Assembly: GCA_028277645.1 (NCBI GenBank)
Contig: JANQFV010000015.1
Location: 1 to 51,297 of the forward strand
DNA from: Phycisphaerae bacterium
GTDB taxonomy: Bacteria; Planctomycetota; Phycisphaerae; UBA1845; Fen-1342
Length of the DNA: 51,297 nucleotides
Reading direction: 5' to 3'
Below the pieces are notes generated by a model, which saw nothing but the letters and a program-made list of their open reading frames with translations, did not search any database and was not told the DNA's origin. Below, piece after piece: positions 8,436-18,075 of the stretch. Within the stretch, counting starts at the first letter, position 1, and the number at the start of each line of letters is the position of its first letter. A program made the translations under genes and the position numbers.

Positions 8436-9968
8436 ATGACCACGGACCTTCGACCACTGACTCTCGCTCGCCGGGCGCGCGAGGTGGCGATAGCGTGCGG
8501 GAACGCAGCGTATGACTGCATTGCGCCGTATTCGCCGGGTTCTACATATCCGGAGTATCCATTCGGCGCGGAACAAGTCGGCCCGCAGCTGAATGGCGCG
8601 TACGACACGGTGCGCGAGAGCCTGCATTTACTCGGCCTGGACGCTGATCGGTTCGGCACGCCGGCATGGAACCCGCTCGGTGAGCTTGTGCGTCCCGGGG
8701 ACACCGTCGTTCTGAAGCCCAACTTCGTGCGTGACTTTCGCGAGACGCATGCCGGGCTCGACGATTGTGTCATCACGCACGGCGCGGTGCTGCGTGCCAG
8801 CGCGGATTTCGTGTATATCGCGTTGCAGGGGCGCGGACGGCTGATCATCGCCGACGCCCCGCAGAACGATGCGGACTTCGACCGTATTCGCGAGATCAAT
8901 TGCCTGGCAGCGTTGCAGGACTTCTACGCCCAGCATGCGCAGTTGCCGCTCGAAGTGTACGACCTGCGCCCTGAATGCGCTCAGAAGGTGGACGGCGTGA
9001 TCGTTGGTCATCGCAAACTGTCGGGAGACCCGCAGGGCTACACGCACGTCAATCTCGGGCTGCATTCCGAGTTCGCCGAGGTCAATCGTTTCTGTGATCG
9101 GCTTTATGGCTCCGAGTACGACATGGGCGAGCTGTACCGGCATCACCACGACGAGACGCACGAATACCTGATCTCGAAGACCGTGCTGGCGGCGGATGTT
9201 GTTATCAGTGTGCCCAAGCTCAAAACGCACAAGAAGGTCGGCCTGACCGTCAACCTGAAGAACCTCGTTGGCATCAACGGCAACAAGAACTGGCTACCCC
9301 ATCACCGTGAGGGTACACCCAGCGAGGGCGGCGATCAGTTCGCCGACGATGCCGTGAAGCGCAAGGTCGAGCGGGCCGCGGTCACGCGTTTCAAGCAGTT
9401 GTTCCCACTGCTCGGCCCGTTGCGGCCGCTGGTCGCCGGACCGATCAAGGCTTTGGGCAAGCGCGTCTTCGGCGATACGAACACCGACACGATCCGCTCG
9501 GGCAACTGGTACGGCAACGACACCTGTTGGCGCATGTCGCTCGACCTGAATCGCATCTTGGTTTACGCCGACGCGGACGGAAACCTGCACGACCAGCCGG
9601 TGCGCCGTTTCTTCAGTCTCGTGGACGGTATCGTCGGTGGCGAGGGCAACGGGCCGCTCGATCCGACGGCCCGCGCGGCGGGGTTGATACTAGCGGGCTT
9701 CAATCCGGTTGCGGTCGATCTGGCGTGCGCGCGGCTGATGGGCTTCGATCACCTGAAGATCCCGATTCTGCACCGTGCGCTGGCCGAGCATCCCTTTCCG
9801 TTGACAAGCTTCGCCTTCGCCGAGGTGTCGGCCCACTCCAACAACAGCGAATTCGGCCGCGCGCTGGCGGCGTTTGCGGGGCCCACATTCCAATTCGCGC
9901 CGCACTTCGGCTGGCGCGGACACATTGAGCTCAGTGAGGAAGCGTGTGAAGCGGGCGCTGTCGCGTAA
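8436..9968 (+). CDS. DUF362 domain-containing protein
   Basis: 510 residues, beginning about 120 bp after the WecG-type gene. DUF362 features are visible: a PGDTVVLKPNFVRDF block near residue 88, VVISVPKLKTHKKVGLTVNLKNLVG near 255, and GNGPLDPTARAAGLILAGFNPVAVD near 405. Many DUF362 proteins end in a 4Fe-4S ferredoxin domain; no CxxCxxC cluster occurs here, so this is the short form. There is no signal peptide or transmembrane segment. The biochemical role of DUF362 is not established. Its 3' end overlaps the next gene, an adenylate-forming enzyme, by about 35 bp, which suggests the two act together, perhaps in modifying a sugar or making a non-sugar substituent. That link is inference from gene order. 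Confidence 0.88.
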   Translation: MTTDLRPLTLARRAREVAIACGNAAYDCIAPYSPGSTYPEYPFGAEQVGPQLNGAYDTVRESLHLLGLDADRFGTPAWNPLGELVRPGDTVVLKPNFVRDFRETHAGLDDCVITHGAVLRASADFVYIALQGRGRLIIADAPQNDADFDRIREINCLAALQDFYAQHAQLPLEVYDLRPECAQKVDGVIVGHRKLSGDPQGYTHVNLGLHSEFAEVNRFCDRLYGSEYDMGELYRHHHDETHEYLISKTVLAADVVISVPKLKTHKKVGLTVNLKNLVGINGNKNWLPHHREGTPSEGGDQFADDAVKRKVERAAVTRFKQLFPLLGPLRPLVAGPIKALGKRVFGDTNTDTIRSGNWYGNDTCWRMSLDLNRILVYADADGNLHDQPVRRFFSLVDGIVGGEGNGPLDPTARAAGLILAGFNPVAVDLACARLMGFDHLKIPILHRALAEHPFPLTSFAFAEVSAHSNNSEFGRALAAFAGPTFQFAPHFGWRGHIELSEEACEAGAVA

Positions 9969-11394
9969 GAACCTCTGGGGCGCACTGCCGTCGCCGCTGA
10001 AGTCGCTGGCCGGCGGGATGCTGCGCGCCGTGCCGTTGCCGTGGTTACTGGGTGGCAGCTTCCGCGCGACGCTGCACGAGGCGCGCGCGGCCGACCGCTG
10101 GGCACCCGAGCAGATCGAGCGCTACCAGGTGGAGAAGCTGCGCTGGATCGGAACACTCGCGCAGCAGACCCCCTTCTATCGCGAGCATTTTGCGAAAGCC
10201 GGCTTTGACCCCGCCAGTCTCCGCCATCCGCACGACCTGCGCAAGCTGCCGACGATCGACAAGAACACGATCCGTGAACAAGGCGAACGGCTGTGCGTCG
10301 AATCGCCGCAGGGGGCGGGCGTCGATCTCGTAACCACGGGCGGCACGGGCGGCGTACCGCTGGAGTTCTTTATCAACGCGGATCGTTCGGCGATTGAGTA
10401 TGCGCACCTGATCGCAAGTTGGGAGCGTGCTGGTTACGCGCCGGGTACGCCGACGGCGATCTTCCGCGGGCGCGTGGTCGAGCCGGACCGCAACGGCCTG
10501 CGGCACGCCTACGACCCGTTGCTGCGGCATCACAGCTACAGCAACTTCCACATGACCGACGCGGACATGGGGCGCTACCTGGACCACGTCAGCACGATCG
10601 GATCGTGCTTTCTGCACGTGTATCCCTCGTCGGCGGTCGAGCTGGCGCGCTATAGTCAGCGCGCGGATCGCGCGCCGCTGTCGAACGTGCGCGGTCTGAT
10701 CTCCGAGTCCGAGATTCTGTACCCCGAGCAGCGTGAGCTGATCGAGCAGGTCTTCGGTGCCCGCGTGTTTTCCTGCTACGGCCATTCCGAGAAGCTCGTT
10801 CTCGCGGCCGGCTGTGAACACAGTGACGACTACCACGTATGGCCTACATACGGGTACTTCGAGCTGCTCGATGAGGATGGCAACTCCGTGACCACGCCCG
10901 GCCAGCGCGGCGAGATCGTCGGAACCGGGTTCATCAATCGGGTCATGCCGTTCATCCGCTATCGGACGGGCGATCAGGCCACGTTTATCGGGACGCGTTG
11001 CGATGCTTGCGGCCGGGCGCACACGGTGCTGCGCGAAATCCGCGGTCACCGCATTCAGGAGGGGCTGGTGCTGGCTGACGGCACGCGCGTTTCGTGGACC
11101 GCGATGAACATGCACGACGACACCTTCCGCAATGTGCGGCAATTCCAGTTCTATCAGGACACTCCGGGTGAGTCGGTGCTGCGCATCGTGGTCGCGGACA
11201 GCTACGACGAGTCGGACGAGCGGCACATGCTCCGCAAACTGGAAGAGAAGCTCGCCGGTCGGCTGAGCCTGCGGGTGGAGCGGGTCGATGCTATTGATCG
11301 TACGACGCGTGGAAAGGCGGTTTATGTCGACCAGCGGATTCCGGAAGCGGGACCGGTGGGTGCCGTCGATGTCGCGGCCGCGGAACTCCGATAA
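9934..11394 (+). CDS. CapK/PaaK-like adenylate-forming enzyme
   Basis: About 486 residues from the GTG at 9934, which overlaps the DUF362 gene by 35 bp; a GTG at 9946 is an alternative and an upstream reading from 9874 is less likely. Seen: LVTTGGTGGVPLEFF, the glycine-rich phosphate-binding motif of PaaK/CapK relatives (about residue 130), then SCYGHSEKLVLAAGCE, GEIVGTGFINRVMPFIRYRTGD (adenylation core) and TTRGKAVYVDQ with the C-terminal lysine. A CDACGRAH pair may bind a metal. CapK-like proteins in capsule loci are related to phenylacetate-CoA ligase and probably activate a carboxylic acid as an acyl-AMP for transfer to a sugar. The acid here is unknown. It may supply a non-sugar acyl substituent of the polymer. 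Confidence 0.88.
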   Translation: MRKRVKRALSRKNLWGALPSPLKSLAGGMLRAVPLPWLLGGSFRATLHEARAADRWAPEQIERYQVEKLRWIGTLAQQTPFYREHFAKAGFDPASLRHPHDLRKLPTIDKNTIREQGERLCVESPQGAGVDLVTTGGTGGVPLEFFINADRSAIEYAHLIASWERAGYAPGTPTAIFRGRVVEPDRNGLRHAYDPLLRHHSYSNFHMTDADMGRYLDHVSTIGSCFLHVYPSSAVELARYSQRADRAPLSNVRGLISESEILYPEQRELIEQVFGARVFSCYGHSEKLVLAAGCEHSDDYHVWPTYGYFELLDEDGNSVTTPGQRGEIVGTGFINRVMPFIRYRTGDQATFIGTRCDACGRAHTVLREIRGHRIQEGLVLADGTRVSWTAMNMHDDTFRNVRQFQFYQDTPGESVLRIVVADSYDESDERHMLRKLEEKLAGRLSLRVERVDAIDRTTRGKAVYVDQRIPEAGPVGAVDVAAAELR

Positions 11395-11409
11395 CATGAA
11401 GCAGAGCCT

Positions 11410-12984
11410 ATGAGTGCTACGCCGAGCAACGAGCCATCGCCGCCCGGTGCGGCCTGCGACCCGCCCGGTGCGGGCGCCGGCGGCACATCGCGGCTGGCGC
11501 GCAATGTCCTGGCGAATTGGGCGGGGCACTTCGTTGCGGTCGCGGCCGGCTTCATCATTCCGCGGCTCATCGGCGACCATCTCGGCAAAGTCCAACTCGG
11601 CATCTGGGATCTAGGTTGGTCGCTAGTGAACAGCCTGCCGCTGCTGGTTTGCGGCGTGAGCTCGGCACCGAATCGTTTTGTGGCGCGTTTTCGGGCTGCG
11701 GGAGATTCCGAATCACTGAATCGAACCGTAAGCGCTTGCCTGGTGGTATTTCTTGTCGCGGGCTTGGCAGCGCTGTTGGTTACAGTCGTTCTAGTGCAAT
11801 CGGTTGGTGTGTTCGTCGGCGAGAAGAACGCCCAGTTTTTGGATCAGGCGCGCTGGATGGTGCTTCTGCTCGGCGCGTCCTTGGCGATCCAGATGCCGAT
11901 CGGCGTCTACAACGGCGTCATCACTGGGACGCAGCGCTACGAAATCGTAAATGCCATCGAGGTGGCCGGGCGCATTGTCGGGTTGATCGCGTTTTTCGTT
12001 GCGCTCGTGCTGGGTGGTTCGCTTGTGGCGCTGTGCGCTATTACGCTTTCACGCGAGTTCGCGGTCGGCTTTGCGAAGTACATTTACGCCCACCGCCTCT
12101 GCCCCGAGTTGTCGTTGTCGCCACGCCTCGTGCATCGTGAGACGCTGAAGACGGTGATCGTCTTCGGTGGCAAGTCCTACCTGGCGATGATCGCCGAGAT
12201 CGTGCTGTATCAGGGCAACCGAATTCTGCTTGTGAGTCTGCTGGGCCCGGCGGCGCTGGCGATGTTCTCGCGTCCGCTCGGACTCGTGCTGGCGATGCAG
12301 AACCTGGTGCAGCAGTTCGGCCGCGTGATGACTCCCATTGCCAGTGAAATGCAGGTGCGCGGTTCCCAGGCGGACCTGGCGCGCCTGCTGCTGCGAACGA
12401 CGCGGTTCGGTTTGTTGATTGCACTCCCGTGCGTGCTCGTGCTGGCAATCTTTGGCGACGCGATCCTGCGTCTCTGGATGGGACCGGAATACGCGGTCGG
12501 GTGGGTCATCGTGATTGTTGCCTGCGGGCATCTGGCGGGCGCCGTACAGATCGGTCCGTACCACATCCTGATGGGAATGAGTCAGCACGGCCGCACCGCC
12601 GCGGCCATGTTGACGGCAGCCGTCAGCACCGTTGTGCTTTCGGGCTTATTGATGGGCGTGTTCAAGCTGGGGCTCGTGGGGGCCGCACTGGGGCTGGTCG
12701 TCCCGATCACGTTTGTGCACATCGTTGTCGTTCCTGCGCTGTTGTTGCACGCACTCAAGCTGACGCTCGGCCAATACCTGCGAAATATCGCCGTCGGCGT
12801 TCTGCCCGTGCTGCCCAGCGCGGCTGTGCTCATAACTGCCCGGACGGTCGTGCCCGACGCGAACGGAATCTGGGTTCTTGGCAGTATCGGTATTGCAATG
12901 CTCATACACGTGTTGAGTGTGTTGCTGTGGGTGCCTGAGTTGCGCAATCGGCTGCGCCCCCGGCCGGCCAGTGGAACCACCTAA
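11410..12984 (+). CDS. Wzx-type oligosaccharide flippase (MOP superfamily)
   Basis: 524 residues with about 12-14 hydrophobic segments after a 30-residue Pro/Gly-rich cytoplasmic tail. The opening RLARNVLANWAGHFVAVAAGFIIPRLIG is typical of the polysaccharide-transport MOP family, and charged residues punctuate helices 1, 7 and 8. It flips undecaprenyl-diphosphate-linked repeat units across the inner membrane. It lies directly before the polymerase, the usual order in Wzx/Wzy loci. The ATG at 11410 follows the previous stop by 15 bp; the Shine-Dalgarno sequence is weak, so translation is probably coupled. Confidence 0.93.
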   Translation: MSATPSNEPSPPGAACDPPGAGAGGTSRLARNVLANWAGHFVAVAAGFIIPRLIGDHLGKVQLGIWDLGWSLVNSLPLLVCGVSSAPNRFVARFRAAGDSESLNRTVSACLVVFLVAGLAALLVTVVLVQSVGVFVGEKNAQFLDQARWMVLLLGASLAIQMPIGVYNGVITGTQRYEIVNAIEVAGRIVGLIAFFVALVLGGSLVALCAITLSREFAVGFAKYIYAHRLCPELSLSPRLVHRETLKTVIVFGGKSYLAMIAEIVLYQGNRILLVSLLGPAALAMFSRPLGLVLAMQNLVQQFGRVMTPIASEMQVRGSQADLARLLLRTTRFGLLIALPCVLVLAIFGDAILRLWMGPEYAVGWVIVIVACGHLAGAVQIGPYHILMGMSQHGRTAAAMLTAAVSTVVLSGLLMGVFKLGLVGAALGLVVPITFVHIVVVPALLLHALKLTLGQYLRNIAVGVLPVLPSAAVLITARTVVPDANGIWVLGSIGIAMLIHVLSVLLWVPELRNRLRPRPASGTT

Positions 12985-13010
12985 CCCGTAGTCGAACTGA
13001 CGGGAAATCG

Positions 13011-14468
13011 ATGAGCGACTCGATCTCGCAAGTGTTCTGGATGCTCTGGGCTGGCGCCACGTGTGTAGCCCTGCTGACCCGCGTCAAGCTGGGCATCGGA
13101 ATGCTGCTCATCACGATGTCGGTCCCGAGCGCCGTGCTGCCGACGCGCATGCTGAATGTCACGGGGCTGAACGCCTTCAACCCGCCGTTCCTGATTTTGC
13201 TGCTGAAAGTGCTCATCGACGGGCTGCCGCCGAGCCGCCACCCGCGCAAGCTCGCGGTCGCCTTCATCATTGTGCTGGTTCTGTATTTCGTCACGATCGT
13301 CCGGTCGATGATCGATTTTGACACGCTTGTTATCGCCGGCGTCCATGCCGTCGCGTACGCCGGCAGCACGCTCGCGTATGCGCGGGACTTTCTCATCAAA
13401 CCCGCGCAGTACCTGTTCGTGCTCATCGTGGCGGCGCGTTATCTGACCACCGAGGAAGAGCAGCGCAACGCGCTGTTCCCCATCGTGGTCGCATTCACCG
13501 TCGGCGTTGTGTATTGCCTGGGGGAAAACAACCTGCTGGGCGAATTGCTCACCGGCCATATTCCCAACATCAAGCACATTCACGGACAGGCCGGCGTGTT
13601 CGGCGCCCATCCCAATACGGCGATCATTCAGATCTCGTGCGTGATGTTCGTCGCGCTGGCGCTGGTGAGCTGGGGGCCGCCAGACTGGCGCCGGTGGGTG
13701 CTCGTCGCCTGTCTGCCGGTGCTGGGCGTCAGCGTGCTCGTTTGTGGCAGTCGCGCGGCGATGCTGTCGCTGGCGACCGGGGCGGTGGTCGTCGCGTTCT
13801 ACGTGCCCGCGACGTTTCGGACGCGCGCCACGATCGCGGGAGTTTGCGCCGGGGCGGTGGTAGCCGGAATCGTCTTCGTGCCGTCCATTCGGGCCAAAGC
13901 CACTGACGTCGTCACGCAGGGCCCATGGCAGGCGCTCTACAGCGAGCGCGAGGATATCTGGGATTTCCTCCGCGTGGATGTCGAGAAGAGCTTCGTGATC
14001 GGTCGCGGAAGACATGCGGTGGCGCGTTCGGAGAACTACCACAAGATCAAGCGGCGTGAGAGTAATATTGACCACCCCCACAACGCGTACCTCGAGATTC
14101 TCCTCGATTCGGGGCTGGTGGGGTTGGCGCTGGTGATGCGGTTGCTTTGGCTGCTCGTGCAGCAGCTTCGCTGGCGCCTGCGGATGGCGCATCCCCGCGC
14201 GCTGCCCATCGCCCCGTTCGCGGGGCTGTGCGCGCTGGCGGCGTTCTGTGTCGCGGGGCTGACTGGTCAGACAATGTACCCGCGCGGGTACAACGTCTTC
14301 TTGTGGTTGCTCCTGATGTGGGGCACCGTCGTGCCCGTAGCGCAGGTTGCGCGGCAGACCAGGGCCGCCCGCCAGCAACAGGCCCTGCGTCGCGCGGGGC
14401 GGGGCCAGGCCGGCACGCCAGAAGACCGGGCGTTTCATCCGCTCCCGCAAACGCGGAGGTCGCGCTGA
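13011..14468 (+). CDS. O-antigen ligase/polymerase (Wzy-type) membrane protein
   Basis: 485 residues with about ten or more transmembrane segments. The Wzy_C/O-antigen ligase signature HPHNAYLEILLDSGLVGL sits in the late part (about residues 354-371), after a periplasmic loop that contains ERED and GRGRHA. The family either polymerises undecaprenyl-linked repeats or ligates polymer to an acceptor. With Wzx, Wzz/kinase and Wza all present, polymerase is the better guess. The stop overlaps the next gene's ATG (TGATG at 14466-14470). The C-terminal 40 residues are basic, hydrophilic and likely cytoplasmic. Confidence 0.9.
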   Translation: MSDSISQVFWMLWAGATCVALLTRVKLGIGMLLITMSVPSAVLPTRMLNVTGLNAFNPPFLILLLKVLIDGLPPSRHPRKLAVAFIIVLVLYFVTIVRSMIDFDTLVIAGVHAVAYAGSTLAYARDFLIKPAQYLFVLIVAARYLTTEEEQRNALFPIVVAFTVGVVYCLGENNLLGELLTGHIPNIKHIHGQAGVFGAHPNTAIIQISCVMFVALALVSWGPPDWRRWVLVACLPVLGVSVLVCGSRAAMLSLATGAVVVAFYVPATFRTRATIAGVCAGAVVAGIVFVPSIRAKATDVVTQGPWQALYSEREDIWDFLRVDVEKSFVIGRGRHAVARSENYHKIKRRESNIDHPHNAYLEILLDSGLVGLALVMRLLWLLVQQLRWRLRMAHPRALPIAPFAGLCALAAFCVAGLTGQTMYPRGYNVFLWLLLMWGTVVPVAQVARQTRAARQQQALRRAGRGQAGTPEDRAFHPLPQTRRSR

Positions 14469-15631
14469 TGCCGCATCACATCTGCTTTGTCGGGTTGACG
14501 GCGGCGCCCGTGCTCGCCGGTCGCTGGGGCGAGGCCGTCGCGGGCGGCGCGGAGGTCCAGCAGGCGATGCTGGCCCGCGGCCTCGCGCGTTGCGGCCATC
14601 AGGTGTCGTTCATCATTCAGCACCCCGACCTGCCGGAGGAGCAGGAAATCGATGGCATCCGCGCATACTGCATACGGCCGGCGCGCACAGCGCCGGGCCT
14701 GAATGCCGCAATCAAGTGGCGGCGCGCCTGGCGCGTGCTGATGCGCATTGCCCCCACCGTCATCTATCAGCGCATGGCCGAGTGGACTACCGGCCTGAGC
14801 GCCGCCGCCGCTCGGCGTCTGAACGCGTTATTTGTGCACGCAGTCGCGAGCGACCGCGAGGTGGGGCCGGCCGCGCAGATGGACGCGAATCTCTGGCAAC
14901 GGCGCATGCACCGCTGGGGGATCCGTCGGGCGGATGTCGTGCTGGCCCAACATGCTGAACAGGTTGAGTTGCTGCGGCAACACGTTGGCCTGACCGGCCC
15001 GACGCCCGCCGTGCGGATCTTCCCGTCCGGGTACCCGCCCGCGTCAGGGGAACACCACGGTCCGCGTGCGGGTGCGTACTGGGTGGGTACGGTACGCGAA
15101 ACGAAGCGGCCGCGGGTGCTGCTGGAAGCCGCCCGCGCCGTGCCGCAAATGCCGTTTGTCATGGTAGGCGGACACGACCGGACGCCGGAAGCCGAGGCCT
15201 ATCACGCGCAGATTGCGTCTGAGGCCAATGCACTGTCGAACGTCGAGTTTCTCGGCTTTCGCCAGCCGAACGAGGTTGACGAGCGGTTGTCGGGCGCGGC
15301 AGTGCTGGTGAACACATCGGAATTCGAGGGGTTTCCGATGACGTTCATCCAGGCCTGGCGGCAGGGTGTGCCGACGATCGGGTTTCGGTCGTCCGGTCGC
15401 GCCGGCGTGCTCGAGCAGTGTGGATGGGCGGTCGACTCGGCGGATGAGCTGGTCGCCCTGCTGTGGCGGTTGCAGGCCCATCCGGAGGAAGCGCGGATTC
15501 GCGGCCGGCAGGCACGCGCGTATTTCACGCGACAGCATTCGCTCGATGTTGTAGTCCCGCGCCTGGAAGCGCTGATCGAAGAGCAACTGGCGGTCCGTGG
15601 CGCAGCCGTCCATGCGAGTAATGCGTCATGA
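14468..15631 (+). CDS. Glycosyltransferase, GT4 family
   Basis: 387 residues. I chose the ATG at 14468 because it lies in the TGATG overlap with the polymerase stop and begins at the Rossmann strand (HHICFVGLTA); the frame extends upstream only inside the polymerase gene. GT-B architecture: the N-terminal domain has GGAEVQQAMLARGLARCGHQV, and the C-terminal domain has YWVGTVRETKRP, VEFLGFRQPNEVDERLSGAAVLVNTS and EGFPMTFIQAWRQGVP, where the EGFP Glu corresponds to the nucleotide-binding E of GT4 enzymes. It is a cytoplasmic, retaining transferase adding one sugar to the lipid-linked repeat unit. The next gene's start overlaps its stop (ATGA). Confidence 0.9.
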   Translation: MPHHICFVGLTAAPVLAGRWGEAVAGGAEVQQAMLARGLARCGHQVSFIIQHPDLPEEQEIDGIRAYCIRPARTAPGLNAAIKWRRAWRVLMRIAPTVIYQRMAEWTTGLSAAAARRLNALFVHAVASDREVGPAAQMDANLWQRRMHRWGIRRADVVLAQHAEQVELLRQHVGLTGPTPAVRIFPSGYPPASGEHHGPRAGAYWVGTVRETKRPRVLLEAARAVPQMPFVMVGGHDRTPEAEAYHAQIASEANALSNVEFLGFRQPNEVDERLSGAAVLVNTSEFEGFPMTFIQAWRQGVPTIGFRSSGRAGVLEQCGWAVDSADELVALLWRLQAHPEEARIRGRQARAYFTRQHSLDVVVPRLEALIEEQLAVRGAAVHASNAS

Positions 15632-16770
15632 GAGTCGCGCTGGTGACCAACTTACCGGTCGATCTCGACGCCCCCCGCGGTGGGGTCCAGAGCACCGCCG
15701 TCGCGATGACGCGTGCCCTGGCCGAGCGGACTGATGTCAAACTCCACGTGGTGGTCGTCAACGCCGACGTGCCCGGCGATGAGGACCGCGCGCTGGGCCG
15801 CGCGCGGCTGCATTATCGCACAGCGCAACGGCGGCCGGTGATTCTGGGCGCGCTGACCGATCAGCGGCGGATTGTCACCGGCATCCTGACCGAACTGCGG
15901 CCCGACATCGTTCACGCCTGCGACACGTCGTACTTCAAAGTCGGGTATCGCGCGAGCCCGGTGATTTACCATGTGCAGGGCAGCATCCACGCAGACACAC
16001 TGCTCGACGGCTGGGCGCGGCGATTGCGCAGCGGTCTTTGGGGCTACCTGGAACGACGCGGCCTGCGTGGCGCGGACGCGTTGCTGCTCAACAACCCGCG
16101 CTTTGCGGAGTCCATTCGCGCACTTCGTGCGGACGATGTGTACGTCGTGGATGAGCCGGTGGCGGCGGAGATGTTCGCCGTTGAGCACGCACCACGACGG
16201 CAACGCGTGTTGTGTGTTGGTGCCGTCTGCGAACTGAAGAACTCGCTGGCGCTTGTGGATGCCGCCGCGAAATTGCGTGAGCGCGGCGTGAGGATCGAGG
16301 TCCGTTTCGCAGGTGGAATCGATGAAGCCTTCGCGCCGCGGCTGCGCGAGCACGTGCGGGCGACAGACGCCGATTCACTCTGCGAGTTTCTGGGGTACCT
16401 GTCCCGCGGGGAGTTGCTGGAGGAGCTGGCGAGCGCGGCCGTGTTGGCGCACCCGTCGTTGCGCGAGCACGCCCCGGCCGCGATATCCGAAGCGCTCGTG
16501 GTGGGACTACCCGTGGTCGCGAGCCATGTAGGCGGCATCCCGTTCATGATCGATGAGGGCCAGACTGGTTTCCTGATCGACCCGCGTGATTCGGATCAGC
16601 TCGCGGACCGGCTCGAGCGGTTGCTCGTTGACGATGAACTGCGTGGCCGGATGTCCGCCGCAGCGCGATCGGCCGGCCGGGTGCGGTTCAGCGGCCCCGC
16701 AGTGGCGGAGCGACTATGCGAGGTGTACCGGAGAATTGGAGTTTCCGAAGAGGCGGCGGTTACACGATGA
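15628..16770 (+). CDS. Glycosyltransferase, GT4 family
   Basis: 380 residues starting in the ATGA overlap with the previous glycosyltransferase. N-terminal domain: RVALVTNLPVDLDAPRGGVQS, then LRPDIVHACDTSY. C-terminal domain: VLCVGAVCELKNSLALVDAA, CEFLGYLSRGELLEELASAAVLAHPS, EHAPAAISEALVVGLPVVAS and GGIPFMIDEGQTGFLIDP. The E in PAAISEA is the GT4 nucleotide-sugar ligand, although the usual ExFGxxxxEA block is changed to EHAPAAISEA. Likely a cytoplasmic retaining transferase of repeat-unit assembly; donor and linkage are not predictable. Confidence 0.9.
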   Translation: MRVALVTNLPVDLDAPRGGVQSTAVAMTRALAERTDVKLHVVVVNADVPGDEDRALGRARLHYRTAQRRPVILGALTDQRRIVTGILTELRPDIVHACDTSYFKVGYRASPVIYHVQGSIHADTLLDGWARRLRSGLWGYLERRGLRGADALLLNNPRFAESIRALRADDVYVVDEPVAAEMFAVEHAPRRQRVLCVGAVCELKNSLALVDAAAKLRERGVRIEVRFAGGIDEAFAPRLREHVRATDADSLCEFLGYLSRGELLEELASAAVLAHPSLREHAPAAISEALVVGLPVVASHVGGIPFMIDEGQTGFLIDPRDSDQLADRLERLLVDDELRGRMSAAARSAGRVRFSGPAVAERLCEVYRRIGVSEEAAVTR

Positions 16771-16833
16771 TGCCTGCCTGGCAGTATCAACAGCATCATG
16801 GCGCTGACGATTCGCGCTGCGGAGCCTGGTCCA

Positions 16834-18060
16834 ATGCCAACTGACCGAGAGAAACGGCTGTTGTTCGTGCCCGGATTCTTCGCTGACACGTACAACGTCA
16901 TCGAGCGCCGCTACGTCGCGTTGCACGCCTCGTTGCGCGATCGCCTGGAGATGGTGTGGTGTTTGCCGCCCGAGGATCCGGAGCAATGGATCTGGGCCCA
17001 TCCCGATCGCAAGGGCGAAGAGCCGACCATTCTAGGCCACCTGCGCGACCTCGAGGCCGAGGTCTTGCGCATCCCCGTGCACAAGCCGAGCTTTCTGCGG
17101 CGCGTGCGGCTATTCAAGGAACTTTTCGCGCGCGAGCATTTCGACGGTGTATACGCCGTGTTCGGCCCCCGCCTTGCACCACTCTACGCCGCCAAGAAGA
17201 GCGGCCTGACGACGATCTGGGATGCAGCATGGAACTCGCTGGCGCCCGGACACTACTGCCGGCTCGCGAAGAAGATCTTCTACCGGCGGTACATCGACTA
17301 CTACGTGGCTTCCACGAACGACGTCGCGGACAATCTGGTGAGCAACGGCATTCGCCGTGATCGCATGATGGTCCGCTGGAACGCGATTGACTTCTCGACG
17401 ATCCCCGACGTCGACGAGGCTGCGGCGCGCGCACGTATTCGGGCGGAGCTCGGCTTGCCGCCCGATGCGGAGGTGATCGTCCAGCTTACGAGCTTTCGTC
17501 CGGTGAAGAACGTCGCGATGGTCGCGCGCGTACTGCGTAAACTGCGCGATCGTCGCTCGAACGTATTCTGGCTGCTGGTCGGCGAGGATGGCCCGCACCG
17601 AGGAGCCGTGCTGAAGCTGGCACAGGAGCTGGGTGTATCGGATTACCTGATCTGCCCGGGACATCGCCGCGACATCTGGGATCTCAACGCTGCTGCTGAC
17701 GTTGTGGCCCTTACGTCGCTTCAGGAAGGCTTGCCGAATGCTCTGCTGGAAGGCATGTCGATGCGGCGGCCGATCGTGACGACCCGCGCCAACAGCCTCG
17801 ACGCGTTTATCGAGGATGGCGTGGTTGGACACGTTGTCGATGACAACGATGTCGAAGCGTTCGCGAACCGTCTCACGCGCCTGCTAGATGATCCCGAATT
17901 GCGGAAGCAGATGGGCTCTGCCGGCCGGGCCAAGGTCGAGCGGGACTGCAACATCGACCGCTGGTGTGAACGCGTCGGAGGGTTTCTGTGCCAGGCGCTC
18001 GGCGTCGAGGCCAATCGGCCGGCCGAGCCGGTATTGTGCGCGTCGAGCACGGAATCCTGA
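16834..18060 (+). CDS. Glycosyltransferase, GT4 family
   Basis: About 408 residues. The ATG at 16834 follows GGAG by 9 nt and starts just before the first strand (KRLLFVPGFF); the in-frame ATG at 16798 lacks a ribosome-binding site. GT-B features: NVIERRYVALHASL, YAVFGPRLAPLYAAKKS, VIVQLTSFRPVKNVAMVARVL, LLVGEDGPHRGAVLKLAQELG, CPGHRRDIWDLNAAADVVALTS and QEGLPNALLEGMSMRRPIV, the last carrying the E(x7)E nucleotide-binding pattern. A cytoplasmic retaining transferase, third of four GT4 genes in this operon, followed closely by the NodB-like gene. Confidence 0.9.
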   Translation: MPTDREKRLLFVPGFFADTYNVIERRYVALHASLRDRLEMVWCLPPEDPEQWIWAHPDRKGEEPTILGHLRDLEAEVLRIPVHKPSFLRRVRLFKELFAREHFDGVYAVFGPRLAPLYAAKKSGLTTIWDAAWNSLAPGHYCRLAKKIFYRRYIDYYVASTNDVADNLVSNGIRRDRMMVRWNAIDFSTIPDVDEAAARARIRAELGLPPDAEVIVQLTSFRPVKNVAMVARVLRKLRDRRSNVFWLLVGEDGPHRGAVLKLAQELGVSDYLICPGHRRDIWDLNAAADVVALTSLQEGLPNALLEGMSMRRPIVTTRANSLDAFIEDGVVGHVVDDNDVEAFANRLTRLLDDPELRKQMGSAGRAKVERDCNIDRWCERVGGFLCQALGVEANRPAEPVLCASSTES

Positions 18061-18075
18061 GGCGGAGCGTAACAC

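Noticed and set aside
10045..11595. 516-codon open frame on the minus strand
   Set aside because: It is antisense to the CapK-like gene, whose motifs are clear; long antisense frames are expected at this GC content.
12981..14450. 489-codon open frame on the minus strand
   Set aside because: It is antisense to the Wzy-type polymerase and its translation is an Arg/His/Gln-rich shadow with no domain pattern.
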